Of a DNA stretch of 64,000 bases, positions 38,951-49,648 are shown in pieces. The stretch spans positions 496,001-560,000 of the forward strand of contig JAKZZE010000014.1 in NCBI GenBank assembly GCA_024220505.1. The letters are read 5' to 3'. Below the pieces are notes generated by a model that had not been told where the DNA came from, did not search any database, and was given only the letters and a program-made list of their open reading frames with translations. The stretch's first letter is position 1. Each line of letters starts with the position of its first letter. This stretch comes from Rhizopus arrhizus. Its lineage: Eukaryota; Mucoromycota; Mucoromycetes; Mucorales; Rhizopodaceae. A program made the position numbers and the translations under genes.

Positions 38951-40831
38951 GAAATAATATTTTTATGTATTTTGTAAGCTTTTAACTTTTTTTTTCTTTT
39001 TTCTTTTTCTCTCTTTTTTTTTTTTGTAAAAAATAATGTGAATAAAATATTTTTTTTGTTGTATTTTCTTATTTAATTATTGTTATAGTTGATTTTTTAA
39101 ATTTGTTAACATGAAATAACCTAATTGAATCCGTAGAAAAGCAAATAGACATAATGTTACTGTTTCTAACGGTTTTTTTTTTTTTCGATCTTTTGTTGGG
39201 ATTGATTTAGATACTTTTTCGCTTTTTTTTTTTTAAAAAAAAAATGTGTTGATAGAATTTAATGAAAGAAGACAATAAAAAGTTTGTCTTTGTGGGGAAA
39301 GAAAAAAAAAAAAAAAAAAAAAAAAGAGATAAAGAAGAAAAAGAGAAATTGACCAAGTGGCGTGCTTTATATCATAAAATGAACCTCTGATCGTTTTCCT
39401 CCTTATTTTGATACCAAAAAGTTCATTTATTTTTCCGAGATATCCCGAAGGATTGTTCACAGCTGACTGTTTGTGCAGCATGATGGACAGGCATTTACTT
39501 TTTTAGTTATTCAAATCTGAGTTTCAGCTTTTTTTTTGTGTACCTGAATTTTATTTTTATTTTCTATTTCCTCCTAAAGGAGAATCGAGAAAATCGAGTG
39601 AAAACAAGGTTTATCGATTTCGAATGGACAAAGCAAAGAAAAGTAAAAATAAAAGTAAAAAAAAAGTAAAAATAGTGTAAAGAAGACATGCAGTGATATG
39701 TATTTGAATGTCATCTTTGCTAAATAAAAGCCAATTAATTTTAATGCAAATTTTTTTTTTGTTGAATGAGTTTGTTGTCTGCAAAAGGATATTATTTTAG
39801 CTTATTTTTACGCATAATTATTCTAAATCGTTTGTTTGTAGTACAAAAAGATATCCTTAACAAATACATGTTCTGCATTTGCTTTTCTTTAAATTTACAA
39901 AAGAAATGATAAGGTTGAATCCAAATAATTTAAAGGAGGCATAAGAAAGAAAGAGTGAATGCGTGGAAAACAAAAAAAGGGGGGGGGGAAGAAAAGGCCA
40001 TGGAATCCTCCCCTTTATTTTTGTTATCTTTTTTTATAATCTCACATGCAAATCTGTTTTCGTCTGACTAAAAGTCTAGATGATAGAAAGTTTCTCACAA
40101 AGCAACAGATAAATGTCTCATTTAAATAATAACTTGTGAACACAAAGAAGAAAAGGATGCTTAAGTTTGGTTCAAAATAAAATTTAAATAAGACATTGCA
40201 TCAGTGAAGCAAGTTTGATAAACCTAAAATGTATTTTATTTTACAGTTGAATAACAATTTAAAACGAAATAAATTCAAACAATAAAACAGCTTGAAATTC
40301 AGTAAGGAATCTTCAAGTATGTTTTGTTGATATGAAACTTGCACTGTTTATCTGATATCACAAACATAAATGTGGGTAAAGTAATCTGTTGTCTACTTTG
40401 ATTTGCTGTATTCCATCCTAGTCCATTCTCAATTATCAAATCTGTTTAAAGAAAAAGAAAATCATCGCATAAAGACATTGGATAAAAACAAAATGTGAAC
40501 AGGATACAAGATAGCAACCTTTATTAGTAAATGATATGTCAAGAAAAGCATAATATAAAAAAAGGGATTATTTTGATATCTTTGTTAATATAGCATGTAT
40601 ATTTTATGAAAAAGATACAATGTGGTAGATGGCTATAAATCATTCCGTCATATAAACTATTGTCTTCAGACAACAAAATTAATCGGAGTAGACAAACAAT
40701 AAATCTAAACTCATTTGATCTCAAATTGTATACAAAAAAAAAAAAAAATTGTATAGACTTGAAACAGTAAATAATTTAATATTTGTATACGTGATAACTC
40801 TTTATTACACAAATAAAACCTTGCTTTACTC
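38951..40831. other. Intergenic stretch with T/A runs, no gene seen
   Basis: It contains a G9 run near 39980, several T tracts near 39000-39240 and an A24 tract near 39302. Short frames are low complexity. It lies upstream of the Cut8-like gene and downstream of the Hv1 gene. Confidence 0.55.
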
Positions 40832-41544
40832 TTATTGCTGTTGAAGTTGTTGTTGTAGCTCTGTATTCTTTTGTTGCTCTATCTTCAACTTGTCTTCTAG
40901 TTTTGCATAACTTTCTTTTAATCTGTCTAATTCTTCTTCATGCGTGTAACTAACACTTAAAATAACTGCTTCAATCACTTTTACTATACGCCAAAGACGG
41001 AATACGATCAAGAGTCTAAAGATATTTTAGTTTTCTCAACTCTCTATCTTCTATCATTTACCCAGCAACTTCTCTCTCTTTTCCCTTCAAGATAAACTCG
41101 AGTATAAAAGTAGTTATGACCACTAATAGAATATGAATACAAACAATAATGCCTGATGAGTTGTTTACCTGCCGCATCAAACACATGAAGCTTCCAGTGA
41201 GGCCAACCGGGCAAATAATACTTTGGACCAAAAGCAACCAAGGACAAGATGATTTCCAAAAGAAATACAACACAAATAATCACGCTAACCACCTCGGCTA
41301 CTTCAAAAGCTATAAATAACCAGCGACGTGAGCTACTCAAAAGTAGTGGTGCTTGACATTCATGAAAAAATGTATAAAATATTTGAATAAAAACACAGAG
41401 TGCGTCCACCAGTGTTAGGCACAACACAACCACATGAAATATTTGATTTTCTAAATGCTCACCAAGCCTTTCTCTCCAAGGTGCCTTTTCTTCTTGCTGT
41501 TCTTGTTGTTGAGAGTGGGTAGGTAATGCGCCGTAAGAGGTCAT
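40832..41544 (-). CDS. Voltage-gated proton channel (Hv1-like)
   Basis: Exons 41544-41169, 41122-41062 and 41015-40832 give 206 aa. Four membrane helices form a bare voltage-sensor domain. S1 is FHVVVLCLTLVDALCVFIQI, with the selectivity-filter aspartate in LVDAL. S2 (VVSVIICVVFLLEIILSLV) carries an acidic residue. S3 is FDAAVVITTFILEFIL. S4 is LLIVFRLWRIVKVIEAV, with the Hv1 signature RLWR and lysine in the third charge position. A C-terminal coiled coil (~165-206) should dimerise the channel. There is no pore domain. It extrudes H+ at depolarised potentials. Of the two zinc-binding histidines known in animal Hv1, one candidate lies in the S1-S2 loop (FFHEC) while the S3-S4 loop has none. 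Confidence 0.92.
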
Positions 41545-41617
41545 TGGTTTAAGGGAGAAAAAAAAAAGTGAAAAAAAAATTATCGCCCTTTATTTAATTG
41601 TTACACACAACTTTTTT

Positions 41618-42291
41618 TTACATTTTGGTATCTTCAGTTAAAGTGTCATAAAACGTTCTTTTTACAGTTGATTTATAATCTTCAAATTGCCCTTGTAAGT
41701 TATTCAAGTCTTCTTTTGCTTTAAAAAGTAAAGATAATAATTTCTTTTCCAATTCTGTTGTTGGTTCAACCTTATTTAAATCAATCGCTTCTTCTTCTTC
41801 TTCTTCTACTTCTTCACTGTCCTCAAATGCAAATAACAAAGGATCGTTTTCCAAAACGGGTTGTAAATACTTGTCATCTTTGAAGAAGGAATCATTTTTA
41901 TCAAATGTTGTACATGAGTAACTAGCATCTTCCTGAACCTATATTTCCTTATGCGGTCAACAATGGATGGGTATTTTAGTAAAAGGTAAAACTTACTTTA
42001 TACCGAACATAGTTAATTAAACGAATACACTGATAAAAGTCAAGTTGAAGTGTTTTTCTTGTGTTTTGGAAATCGAATGTGTGAGCTGATTTCATATGTT
42101 GAAGGACTTCTTTTGCTGAAGGTAATATATCTTTACAATACAGACATTGAACTTGCTGTTCTTCTTCTTCTTCACTCCAGTCATCCCAAGTATGTTCTAA
42201 GATAATGTAAGTCTTGGTCTTCTTTTCTCAAAGAATTATAATAGAATAAACCTTGTGGATCATAGTCTTCTTCATAATGTAAATCGTTCAT
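41618..42291 (-). CDS. PRMT3-like C2H2 zinc-finger protein without methyltransferase domain
   Basis: Exons 42291-42252, 42196-41997 and 41938-41618 give 186 aa. An acidic N-terminus (TWDDWSEEEEE) leads into a C2H2 finger: CLYCKDILPSAKEVLQHMKSAH. FDFQNTRKTLQLDFYQCIRL follows, closely matching the zinc-finger module of protein arginine methyltransferase 3, which binds ribosomal protein uS5 (Rps2). A second acidic region and a coiled coil (LEKKLLSLLFKAKEDLNNLQ) follow, and then the protein stops at 41618. The SAM-binding catalytic domain expected next is absent. Only 73 bp remain before the Hv1 start. Confidence 0.82.
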
Positions 42292-42659
42292 AATGTAGTC
42301 GCGTGAAAGAAATGTGTCAAAACAGAAAAAAAGGCAGACGAGTCACAAAACATCGTGAGCCACACAAAACGTCTCTATAAAAAATGGAATCTCTTTCAAC
42401 CTTCTGTTGTAGCAGTCACATTTTTTAACAGCCTAATAAAAATCAATATAAAAGTAAATTCTTCTTTAGGATCATCCTCTTTTATTTGATAGTTGTGTAA
42501 CGATATCCCTGAACTTCAATCGTTCAAATTTTTTTGACAATCCAAAACAATGTCATTTTTTATTATAAGTATGCAATCACCCTCATTTTTTTTTTCTCAC
42601 AAGAATTATAAAAACATTTGGAAAGGGGACATGATATTCGATATTTCGAGTGCTGATTT

Positions 42660-42857
42660 GCTCAAAGTCCTGATTTGAATCTCACAGAGCATATTCGATG
42701 GGCATTTGAGACAAGAGTAAAGGGTCTCTATTACCTTGATGGAAGGTTTAAAGTTGGTATTTGGAGTAGAACAAGAGAGGGATGGTGTTGAATTTGCTAA
42801 GCGTCTGATGGAGAGAATATGAAAGACGGACGCCATGCGATGATCGATGTCAAATAG
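42660..42857 (+). mobile_element. Tc1/mariner transposase C-terminal relic
   Basis: One frame reads AQSPDLNLTEHIRWAFETRV, the characteristic region around the third catalytic acidic residue of Tc1/mariner DDE transposases (SPDLNPIEHxW). It continues to a stop near 42777, after which similarity shifts frame (EFAKRLMERI, then MIDVK). Only ~65 residues of the C-terminus remain. No inverted repeats were recognised. It is dead. Confidence 0.68.
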
Positions 42858-43560
42858 AAACATAACAGGTATCGAATCCTCATTTTTTTATTTCATGAAA
42901 ACACACATCTTGAGCTTTACACCTTTAAAACATTGAGTGTCTTTTATTTAGTGATTACATGTTGAATTAAAGCATATTCTCGGCCAACAAATTGTATTCA
43001 AAAACGACCGAGCATTTTGAATGTAGCCATATGGATGGAAAGAAGGATTGGACATACAGACTTTCTTGAAGAAAGAGTGTGTTTTGTGTATTTAATGAGT
43101 GTATCTTTCGAATGATAATGATGCTTGTGAGTGGAGCGCTTGAGCTAAATGGAAATAATCACAAAGCTGATTGTGATATAAAAAAAAAGTCCAAAATCAA
43201 ACATGAGTTGTTTTATATATAAAAGATCAAACCCTATCGTGGGTTCTTAGTCCTAGAAATCTCTAGGCTACAAACATACATGTTATCCACCTCAAGGTGA
43301 ATTTGGAGAAAACATTCGAGTTATCTAATAAAATTCTTGCTCTAAAAAGAGAGAGAGAGTTGGTGTCTTTATGCTGACCCAGGGTTTTTCTTTTAAAAAT
43401 ACAGTCGCAGATCAATACTTGTTTATTCAACTCGTAGCCAAATTCAAAACAACCCTCATCCACTCTTTTTCATCATAAAATACAATAGGATTCTTATTGA
43501 AACAAACCAGAAAGGTTATGAACCGATACTGTTGTGCAAGTCTTATTTCAGTATTAATTT
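42858..43560. other. Intergenic stretch, no gene seen
   Basis: It lies between the mariner relic and the promoter of the GH134-like gene. Short frames without motifs. A GAGAGAGAGAG string occurs near 43350. Confidence 0.5.
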
Positions 43561-43568
43561 TATAAATA
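43561..43568 (+). promoter_or_regulatory. TATA-box-like element of GH134-like gene 1
   Basis: TATAAATA lies 93 bases upstream of the ATG at 43661. The intact paralogue at 58917 has the same octamer 71 bases upstream of its ATG, which supports it as a shared core promoter element. Confidence 0.55.
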
Positions 43569-43660
43569 GATGTGTATAACCAAGCATGATTGACATAGAC
43601 ACGTGTAAATAAGATGGAATATAAAACAACACGTCCACTTTTCTTTCACATCAACACCCC

Positions 43661-44440
43661 ATGTTGCTCAAAATACTTTTTCTTCTTTTCACTGCCGCCA
43701 TGACTCCTGTCTCTGCTGACAATCAAGGCTCTTATACTGTTCCAGGCCTTGGCAAAAGAAGGCAACAGATCATGAGACATGGTGGTCAGGTACTGGCCAC
43801 TGCGATGCTTGAAACAGATACCCTGACAACGAACTATACCGATGGCGATGGCAAACCAGGAGACTCTGCCCATTTTGGGATCTTTCAACAAAACTGGCTC
43901 ATGCTTCGTGCTTTTACTGCCGAGTTCAAGCATCCGACGGCTGCCGATCACAAGCAAGGCACGATACTCAAGAAGAAGCTCATGAAGGACACCAAGGCAA
44001 GACAGGAATCTGAGAAACATTACGGTACTGACAAGTGGTTTGGTGGACACAGAAATGGAGAGACCGGATTGAATCATCCCTTATACTCACTGCCAATTAC
44101 AAAAGTCTACTGGATCCGTGATCAGCTTGCGAGTGACGAAAAGTATTTATCGGACGATACGAGATTTTATGCCAATGTTGTGCCTATTGAAGAAAGTATA
44201 AACTATGACTGCTTCAGTGTGATCGTTTGTTACTGCTTATTCGTGTATGCCCGTTTGAAAATAAATTCTCCAGATTGGTCCTATTTCCGAGTAACGGTTA
44301 CACTCGTGGAAAAAAAAAAAGAAGCTAGAAAATTCTGCAAGCCTTTTTTTTTGGCACTTATACCTACGACTGTTCAAAACTCACACTCTCTTTCTTATCA
44401 GTTGAAGTCCATAGGCTCTTTAGAACTTCAGTCTTTGTAA
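43661..44440 (+). CDS. GH134-like secreted beta-1,4-mannanase homologue with lost stop (decaying copy)
   Basis: Single-exon frame of 259 aa. The signal peptide is residues 1-~19 (MLLKILFLLFTAAMTPVSA). The lysozyme-fold-like core resembles GH134 endo-mannanases: LATAMLETDTLTT (candidate acid Glu), DGDGKPGDSAHFGIFQQNW (candidate base Asp) and KWFGGHRNGETGL. The paralogue at 58917 ends VVAI-stop. Here the equivalent codon, 44189-44191, is GAA, so translation runs 83 residues into non-homologous sequence. Near residue 145 the segment LYSLPITK replaces the paralogue's TNYK-containing segment through compensating indels. I infer relaxed selection. GH134 assignment rests on recalled family features, not a search. 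Confidence 0.7.
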   Translation: MLLKILFLLFTAAMTPVSADNQGSYTVPGLGKRRQQIMRHGGQVLATAMLETDTLTTNYTDGDGKPGDSAHFGIFQQNWLMLRAFTAEFKHPTAADHKQGTILKKKLMKDTKARQESEKHYGTDKWFGGHRNGETGLNHPLYSLPITKVYWIRDQLASDEKYLSDDTRFYANVVPIEESINYDCFSVIVCYCLFVYARLKINSPDWSYFRVTVTLVEKKKEARKFCKPFFLALIPTTVQNSHSLSYQLKSIGSLELQSL

Positions 44441-44622
44441 TCACCTTTTATTCATTTTCCAGGTTTTTCCCAGTTTCAATTGTGTAATTCTGATATTTTT
44501 TTCGAGCGGAAAGTTTTCTAAATTTTCCCCGAAAAAATCCCCTAAAATTGAGGTGAACTGACGCATAAATACCCCCCTCTTTTTTCTTTCTTTCTTTATT
44601 GGTTATTTCACATCTCTTAAAA

Positions 44623-45763
44623 ATGGTTTATCAAAAGAACTTTAAATTGTGAGAAATAAAAGGTCGAATGATAAAAGAGACGAGATACTCAACATGATTT
44701 ATTAGGAACAATGGTAATGTTATTCCTGCTGTAGGCTTAGGTACTTGGCAATCAAGTGAAGAAAATGACAGTGTCTACAGAGCTGTCAAGACAGCCTTGG
44801 CTAGTGGCTATCGTCATATTGATACCGCTATGGCCGTAAGTACAGTCTGATAAAACAAAACGGATTGCATGATTAAAGACACTGTAGTATGGAAATGAAG
44901 CCGAAGTGGGTCGAGGTATTCGCGATGGTCTCAAAGAAAGTGGATTGAGTCGTAGAGATATCTTTGTTACCACCAAATTAGCACCTGTCCATGGTCGTCC
45001 TTCTCTTGTTGCTAAAGCCTTTGAAGATTCCCTTGCCAAACTCGATATTGAGTACATCGATCTTTACATGATGCACTGGCCTGTGGCTCTTAACCCCGAA
45101 CCTGGAGTCATGATTCCTCTCAGAGCAGATGGTAGTCGTGATCTTGATGAACAAGTCAATGGTAGATTTGAAGACACTTGGGCTGCTATGGAAAAGCTTT
45201 TGGATACTGGCAAAGTAAAGAACCTTGGTGTGGCTAACTTTGCTATTCCTAACCTTGAACGTCTCTTGAAAACCGCCAAGGTCATTCCTGCAGTCAACCA
45301 AGTTGAATTACACCGTAAGAAGGAAAGAAGAGATTGTAAAAAGATTGATTAAAGTTTTATTTAGCTTATTTACCTCAAAACAAGCTGATTGATTACTGTC
45401 AATCCAAAGGTATTCATGTCACTGCTTACTCTCCTTTGGGTTCAACCCAATCTACCTTATTACAAGATGCCACACTAAACAAGATTGCTGAAGCTCACAA
45501 GATGTCTGTTGCCCAAGTCTTGCTTTCCTGGGGCGTTACTCGCAGCAGTGTACTGCCAAAGAGTATCAATCCTGACGTAAGTAACCTTAGACGCTGATGA
45601 AACGAGTCACTGAGATGTCCATTTGTAGCGTATCAAATCCAACATTGAACTTGTCGAACTAAATGATAAGGAAATTCAAGAAATCAATGATATCTCCAAG
45701 AGCAACACAAAGCGATTTGTTAGACCTGCATGGGGTGTTCCAGTATTTGATGAAGACTTTTAG
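44623..45763 (+). CDS. Aldo-keto reductase
   Basis: Exons 44623-44648, 44706-44835, 44888-45314, 45365-45576 and 45629-45763 give 309 aa in phase. The (beta/alpha)8 AKR fold shows GLGTWQS, the signature GYRHIDTAMAYGNEAEVGRG with catalytic Asp and Tyr, the catalytic Lys in FVTTKL, the His in YMMHWP, and the NADPH-binding VLPKSINPDRIKSNIEL. These all fit the AKR superfamily (aldose reductase or glycerol dehydrogenase-like). It reduces carbonyl substrates with NADPH in the cytosol. The exact substrate cannot be read. Length is normal for the family (~310). Confidence 0.93.
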
Positions 45764-47407
45764 TTATGTACATAAACAATGCTTAAATATATAAAATATC
45801 AAATCTCCTTTGGGAGATTGTTCAAATAAACTTGAAGAGTACCAAAATAAATTAGATGAAATCATGGGAATCGTATTCTTTTTGAGTGCAAATGATCTCA
45901 ATCATCCGAAATGCCTAAACTGCAAAGTAAACGTGATATCCCACATCACTCTCTTGATGGCTTTCCTCACCGTGTCATCATAATCCTTTACAGATTTGAC
46001 GCCATAATAAAGGCATAGAGAGGCCATATGTCCTGGTGTATACTCGACTGGTTGAATCCTACCGCAATTTTCTAGTACGCTTGACCTTCTTTCGTATTCA
46101 GATGATCTAAGCCAATATTTGATTCTTTGATCGATCCAAATCTACAGTTGAAAATAGACAATGGATAAAAATAAAGAGGTGGGGGGAATGAGTGCCTTAC
46201 TGTCACCAAATGAAAATGGCTACTTGTATGATTCTTACGAAAGGTATAGAAATCATAAAACGAAATACCTTTACAGGGTCAGTGACCAAACAGTAAAGGA
46301 AGTCATCCTGAACAGCCATGCTAATGAAAAGCTTGATAAGCGATATGTGTTGGTCTTTCGATGGTAATTGATTTGGAGGAGAAATATGTGAGATTTAAAA
46401 GAGGGCTTGAGGAGTGCATCAAACAACACTGTCCAAATCAGTCGTCTACCAATGAACAACATAATGTTGATAAAAGTTTATTTGAATGAAGGGTATTGTA
46501 ATCATGATCCTGGAAGATGTACTTTAGATCTAGAAATGAACTATTCAAGGTGAAATGATTAAATAACACTAGTGCATATCCTAACTTACTGCAAGGTAAA
46601 ATAACAATTGTTAAAGACACAATGATTAATACTTGATTTAATCATAACCCAGCTATATGACTGTAAACGACAAAAGTGTTTAGAGTGAAATACAAGCATC
46701 TACATTCCATTTGAGTACAAATTGATAAAGTAGCCATTTTCTTTTTATGAATTGTAAAGAAAGAAACCATTCTTCTTTAGTCGTCAACCCATTTGAGAAT
46801 ATATTTCCATCATCTCAGGTTATTTATTATTACTACCAAACAATGCGTAGCCTTTCGTTTTGTTGAATGATAGCAAATTCACGTCTGTCATTAAAAATAA
46901 ACTACTTTGGGAACAGTTGTTTCATCTTTATTATTCTGACCAATGAATTCAATATCGCTCTTTTAATTGTCTGTATGCCACTGTAGCATAATGAGCTATT
47001 GAATGATCAAAATTGCCCTTGAATAAAAAAAAACTACCACTGTTTTAAGTTAATCTATTCAACCTAAATAGATAGTAAACTAAAGCAAACAATTCAAATC
47101 TGCTAAAAGGTATATCATGCAAATGTATTCATAATCATTTACTGAATTATGCTGCATTACTTTGCACAGCTCACTTCATCTATTCAGATGACTGGATGTA
47201 ATTTAGTATAGCTTCATATTATTATTTAAATAGAGTGAAGCTTTTGGTGTAAACAGTCTATTCTCATAAACGCAGAAAGTATTTCTCAAGACATGTTTAC
47301 AACTTTTTTGTTTTGTATACATCACATTCAATGTCCGCAGTGTCAATAGGTGGGGTGGAAGAAGAAAAGTATGGTTTTTTTTTTCTTTATTTTTTTCTCT
47401 TTTCTGT
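45764..47407. other. Intergenic stretch with one orphan coding-like segment
   Basis: On the minus strand, 46141-45902 is open for 79 codons, has balanced composition (e.g. RIQPVEYTPGHMASLCLYYG, VRKAIKRVMWDIT), and begins at a plausible acceptor (CAACTGTAG). I found no matching upstream exon and no known family. It may be a relic exon. The rest of the region shows nothing. Confidence 0.4.
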
Positions 47408-47683
47408 ATGTCTTACTTGATACCCAAAGACCTTCCACCACCTTCATATGAATCACTTTATCAATCCATACCTTCATGCTCTATTCAAAACGATCATCCA
47501 TCATTTATAAAAAGATGTTTACGAAAATATGGACCATTTTTACAAAAATTAATAGCAGCCGTATTAGTCGCAGCGACAATTTCGTCTACGGTCATGCTTC
47601 TTTTATGGCAACTACAAAGTATTGTCACCTCACCACCTCCAGATAAAGACGATCCTTGGTTTGATTCTTACCAAGAATATTAA
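47408..47683 (+). CDS. Small single-pass membrane protein with a PPxY motif
   Basis: Single exon, 91 aa. The N-terminal side contains LPPPSYESLY, a PPxY ligand for WW domains of Nedd4/Rsp5 ubiquitin ligases. One hydrophobic segment (~52-73, LIAAVLVAATISSTVMLLLW) is followed by a short acidic C-terminus. There is no cleavable signal, and the basic residues just before the segment suggest a cytosolic N-terminus. Small PPxY membrane proteins commonly recruit the ligase to membranes, which is inference here. The family is not recognised. Confidence 0.65.
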   Translation: MSYLIPKDLPPPSYESLYQSIPSCSIQNDHPSFIKRCLRKYGPFLQKLIAAVLVAATISSTVMLLLWQLQSIVTSPPPDKDDPWFDSYQEY

Positions 47684-48453
47684 ATATAACACTGTAAATA
47701 CATTTTAAAAAAAAAAAAAACTTTTTCATGAATACACAAAATAGTAAAAACAAAGCTTGTTGACTCGGAATATTTAAATAAAAGAGTACAGTGAAGATGA
47801 TTATGCTTTCCATTTTATTGTCAAGTGAACAATAAAAAGTTTATTTTGATTTATAGACTTTGAGTACGTCAAATCAATGTACTACTCATGCTGATGGGAC
47901 AGATGAAATAGAAAAGTGATTTCATTGGTTAAGGGCAGGATAAATCACTGGCCGTTCACTTGTCCAGTGCGATTGATTCACTTTCTTTCATCCTTGTCAA
48001 CAACTAACCATCCTACAACAATGATTCACTTTTCTTTTTATCAATTCAGTCACACCCTCAACTCTCTTTTCTATCAATCAAAACAAAGACAAATTCAAAA
48101 AAAAGAAAAGGAATCACTGCTCTTTGAAATGCCACAAGTACGCTAAAGAGGCATACTTTTTTTTTAAATTGAAAGGAGTACGGTAAAGACAAAAGAAAGA
48201 TTTAATTCCTAGTCACTATTTGTTTTTATACTTTTTTTTTTTTGAGCATCTTTTTCATTTGCTCTCTCACTCATATTCTATTATTTTACAATAAATGTAT
48301 TTATATTTCCTTTAATAATTATGATTGTGTTGAATGATGTATAACACTTTGTAAATGTTTGTTGAAGCTTGTTTTTATGATTAAATGATAACTTTGCTTC
48401 TTAATTTATATTATTCAATACGAAAGTATAATAATTCGAAATATAACAAAAAG

Positions 48454-48504
<51 letters not shown>

Positions 48505-49648
48505 AGGAAAAAAGAAGCACACATTTTATTTCGTTTTTACGGCTCGGACTATTTTTTTTTTTTCAAATAAGGAAAGCTTATGTAAAAAATAGAAAACAAA
48601 CAAAAATTTATCTTTAAAATCAAGCCACGATGTTTTATTTTTTCCGATAAATCGGCAAGTGTTCCGATATTCTACGAAACGAAAAAAAGAATGATAAAAG
48701 ATATGAATGATATTAGAACAATGAAAATGATAAGAATTTTTTTTTTTGTTTTTTTTTTTTTTACTTTAAAAGAGAAGCAAGGTGATTTTATAAACACATT
48801 TAATCTTTGTATAAATCAAAAAATGAGAAAAAGAGAGAGAAAAGAGCGGAAAATAAGAGAGTTTGAAGCGGAAGACAAAAGATCCAGAAGAAAAGAAAAA
48901 GGGTGAAAGATACGATTGATTCCATTCTAATAAAAAAACGTGCCATTTTTTTATTTTTGGGTTTTTTTTTTATATTTCTGCATTACAAATTAAACACAGC
49001 TAAATAAACAAATCTAATCAATCAATTCGTTGCTTATTGACACGATCTTCAAATCAATTCAAAATTCCCCAAAAATATTAGGAATCAGATTGAACTCTTG
49101 TTCTTTTTTGAAATACATGTGAACCTATCAAGATCTTGTACAAGATTAATTTTAGTATTTCACTATTAAATAGTATAAAATGAATCGATTGAAATCAAAA
49201 GCGGAAGAAAGAAGGAGGGGAGATAAAAAGATTAAAAAAAATTTTTTTTTCCTTTCCTCCTCCTTTTTTTTTTTTTTTTGAAATAAACGATGGATAAATA
49301 AAAAGGAGTAATAAAAATAAATGCTTATCTTAACATGTATGATTCACTGTGAATGATATGCAACCTAAAAAGGTCAAAGCGGACCTGGTTGCACAAGTCG
49401 AGAAGAAGAGTCTTTTTTATAAAATTAAATATCAGGGCCTAAACATCATTTTAAAAAAGATAATCTCGGAATTATGGAATTTAAAATGATAATAGAAATA
49501 GGCGGTATTTTAAATGTGATAACAATCAACATGCTGATCAGCTACGACACAATCCGATGCATTGATTTATAATTCAGGCATTTATAAAATTTTTTTTTTT
49601 TTTTTTTTTTTTAATTTTTTAATTTTTTTTTCTACTTTCTGTCATTTC
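47684..49648. other. Intergenic stretch with poly(A)/poly(T) tracts, no gene seen
   Basis: It contains a 50-nt A run (48454-48503), several T runs (about 48738-48762, 49263-49279 and 49591-49611) and lysine- or arginine-rich frames generated by them. It forms the upstream region of the alpha-arrestin gene. No supported gene. Confidence 0.55.
48454..48503. repeat. Poly(A) tract, 50 nt
   Basis: Uninterrupted A run in intergenic DNA. Others of 30 nt or more in this window: A33 at 20186, A50 at 21652, T58 at 31752, A30 at 54772, T41 at 57160, T31 at 60911. Confidence 0.9.

Noticed and set aside
41058..41273. 71-aa frame inside the Hv1 gene
   Set aside because: Alternate-frame shadow across the Hv1 intron; the spliced model explains S1-S4.
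43646..44077. 143-aa minus-strand frame
   Set aside because: Antisense to GH134-like gene 1; the same antisense frame recurs opposite the paralogue at 58776-59204, which is explained by shared sense coding.
48691..48906. 71-aa basic frame
   Set aside because: Generated by T and A tracts, KRERKER-type composition, no conserved features.
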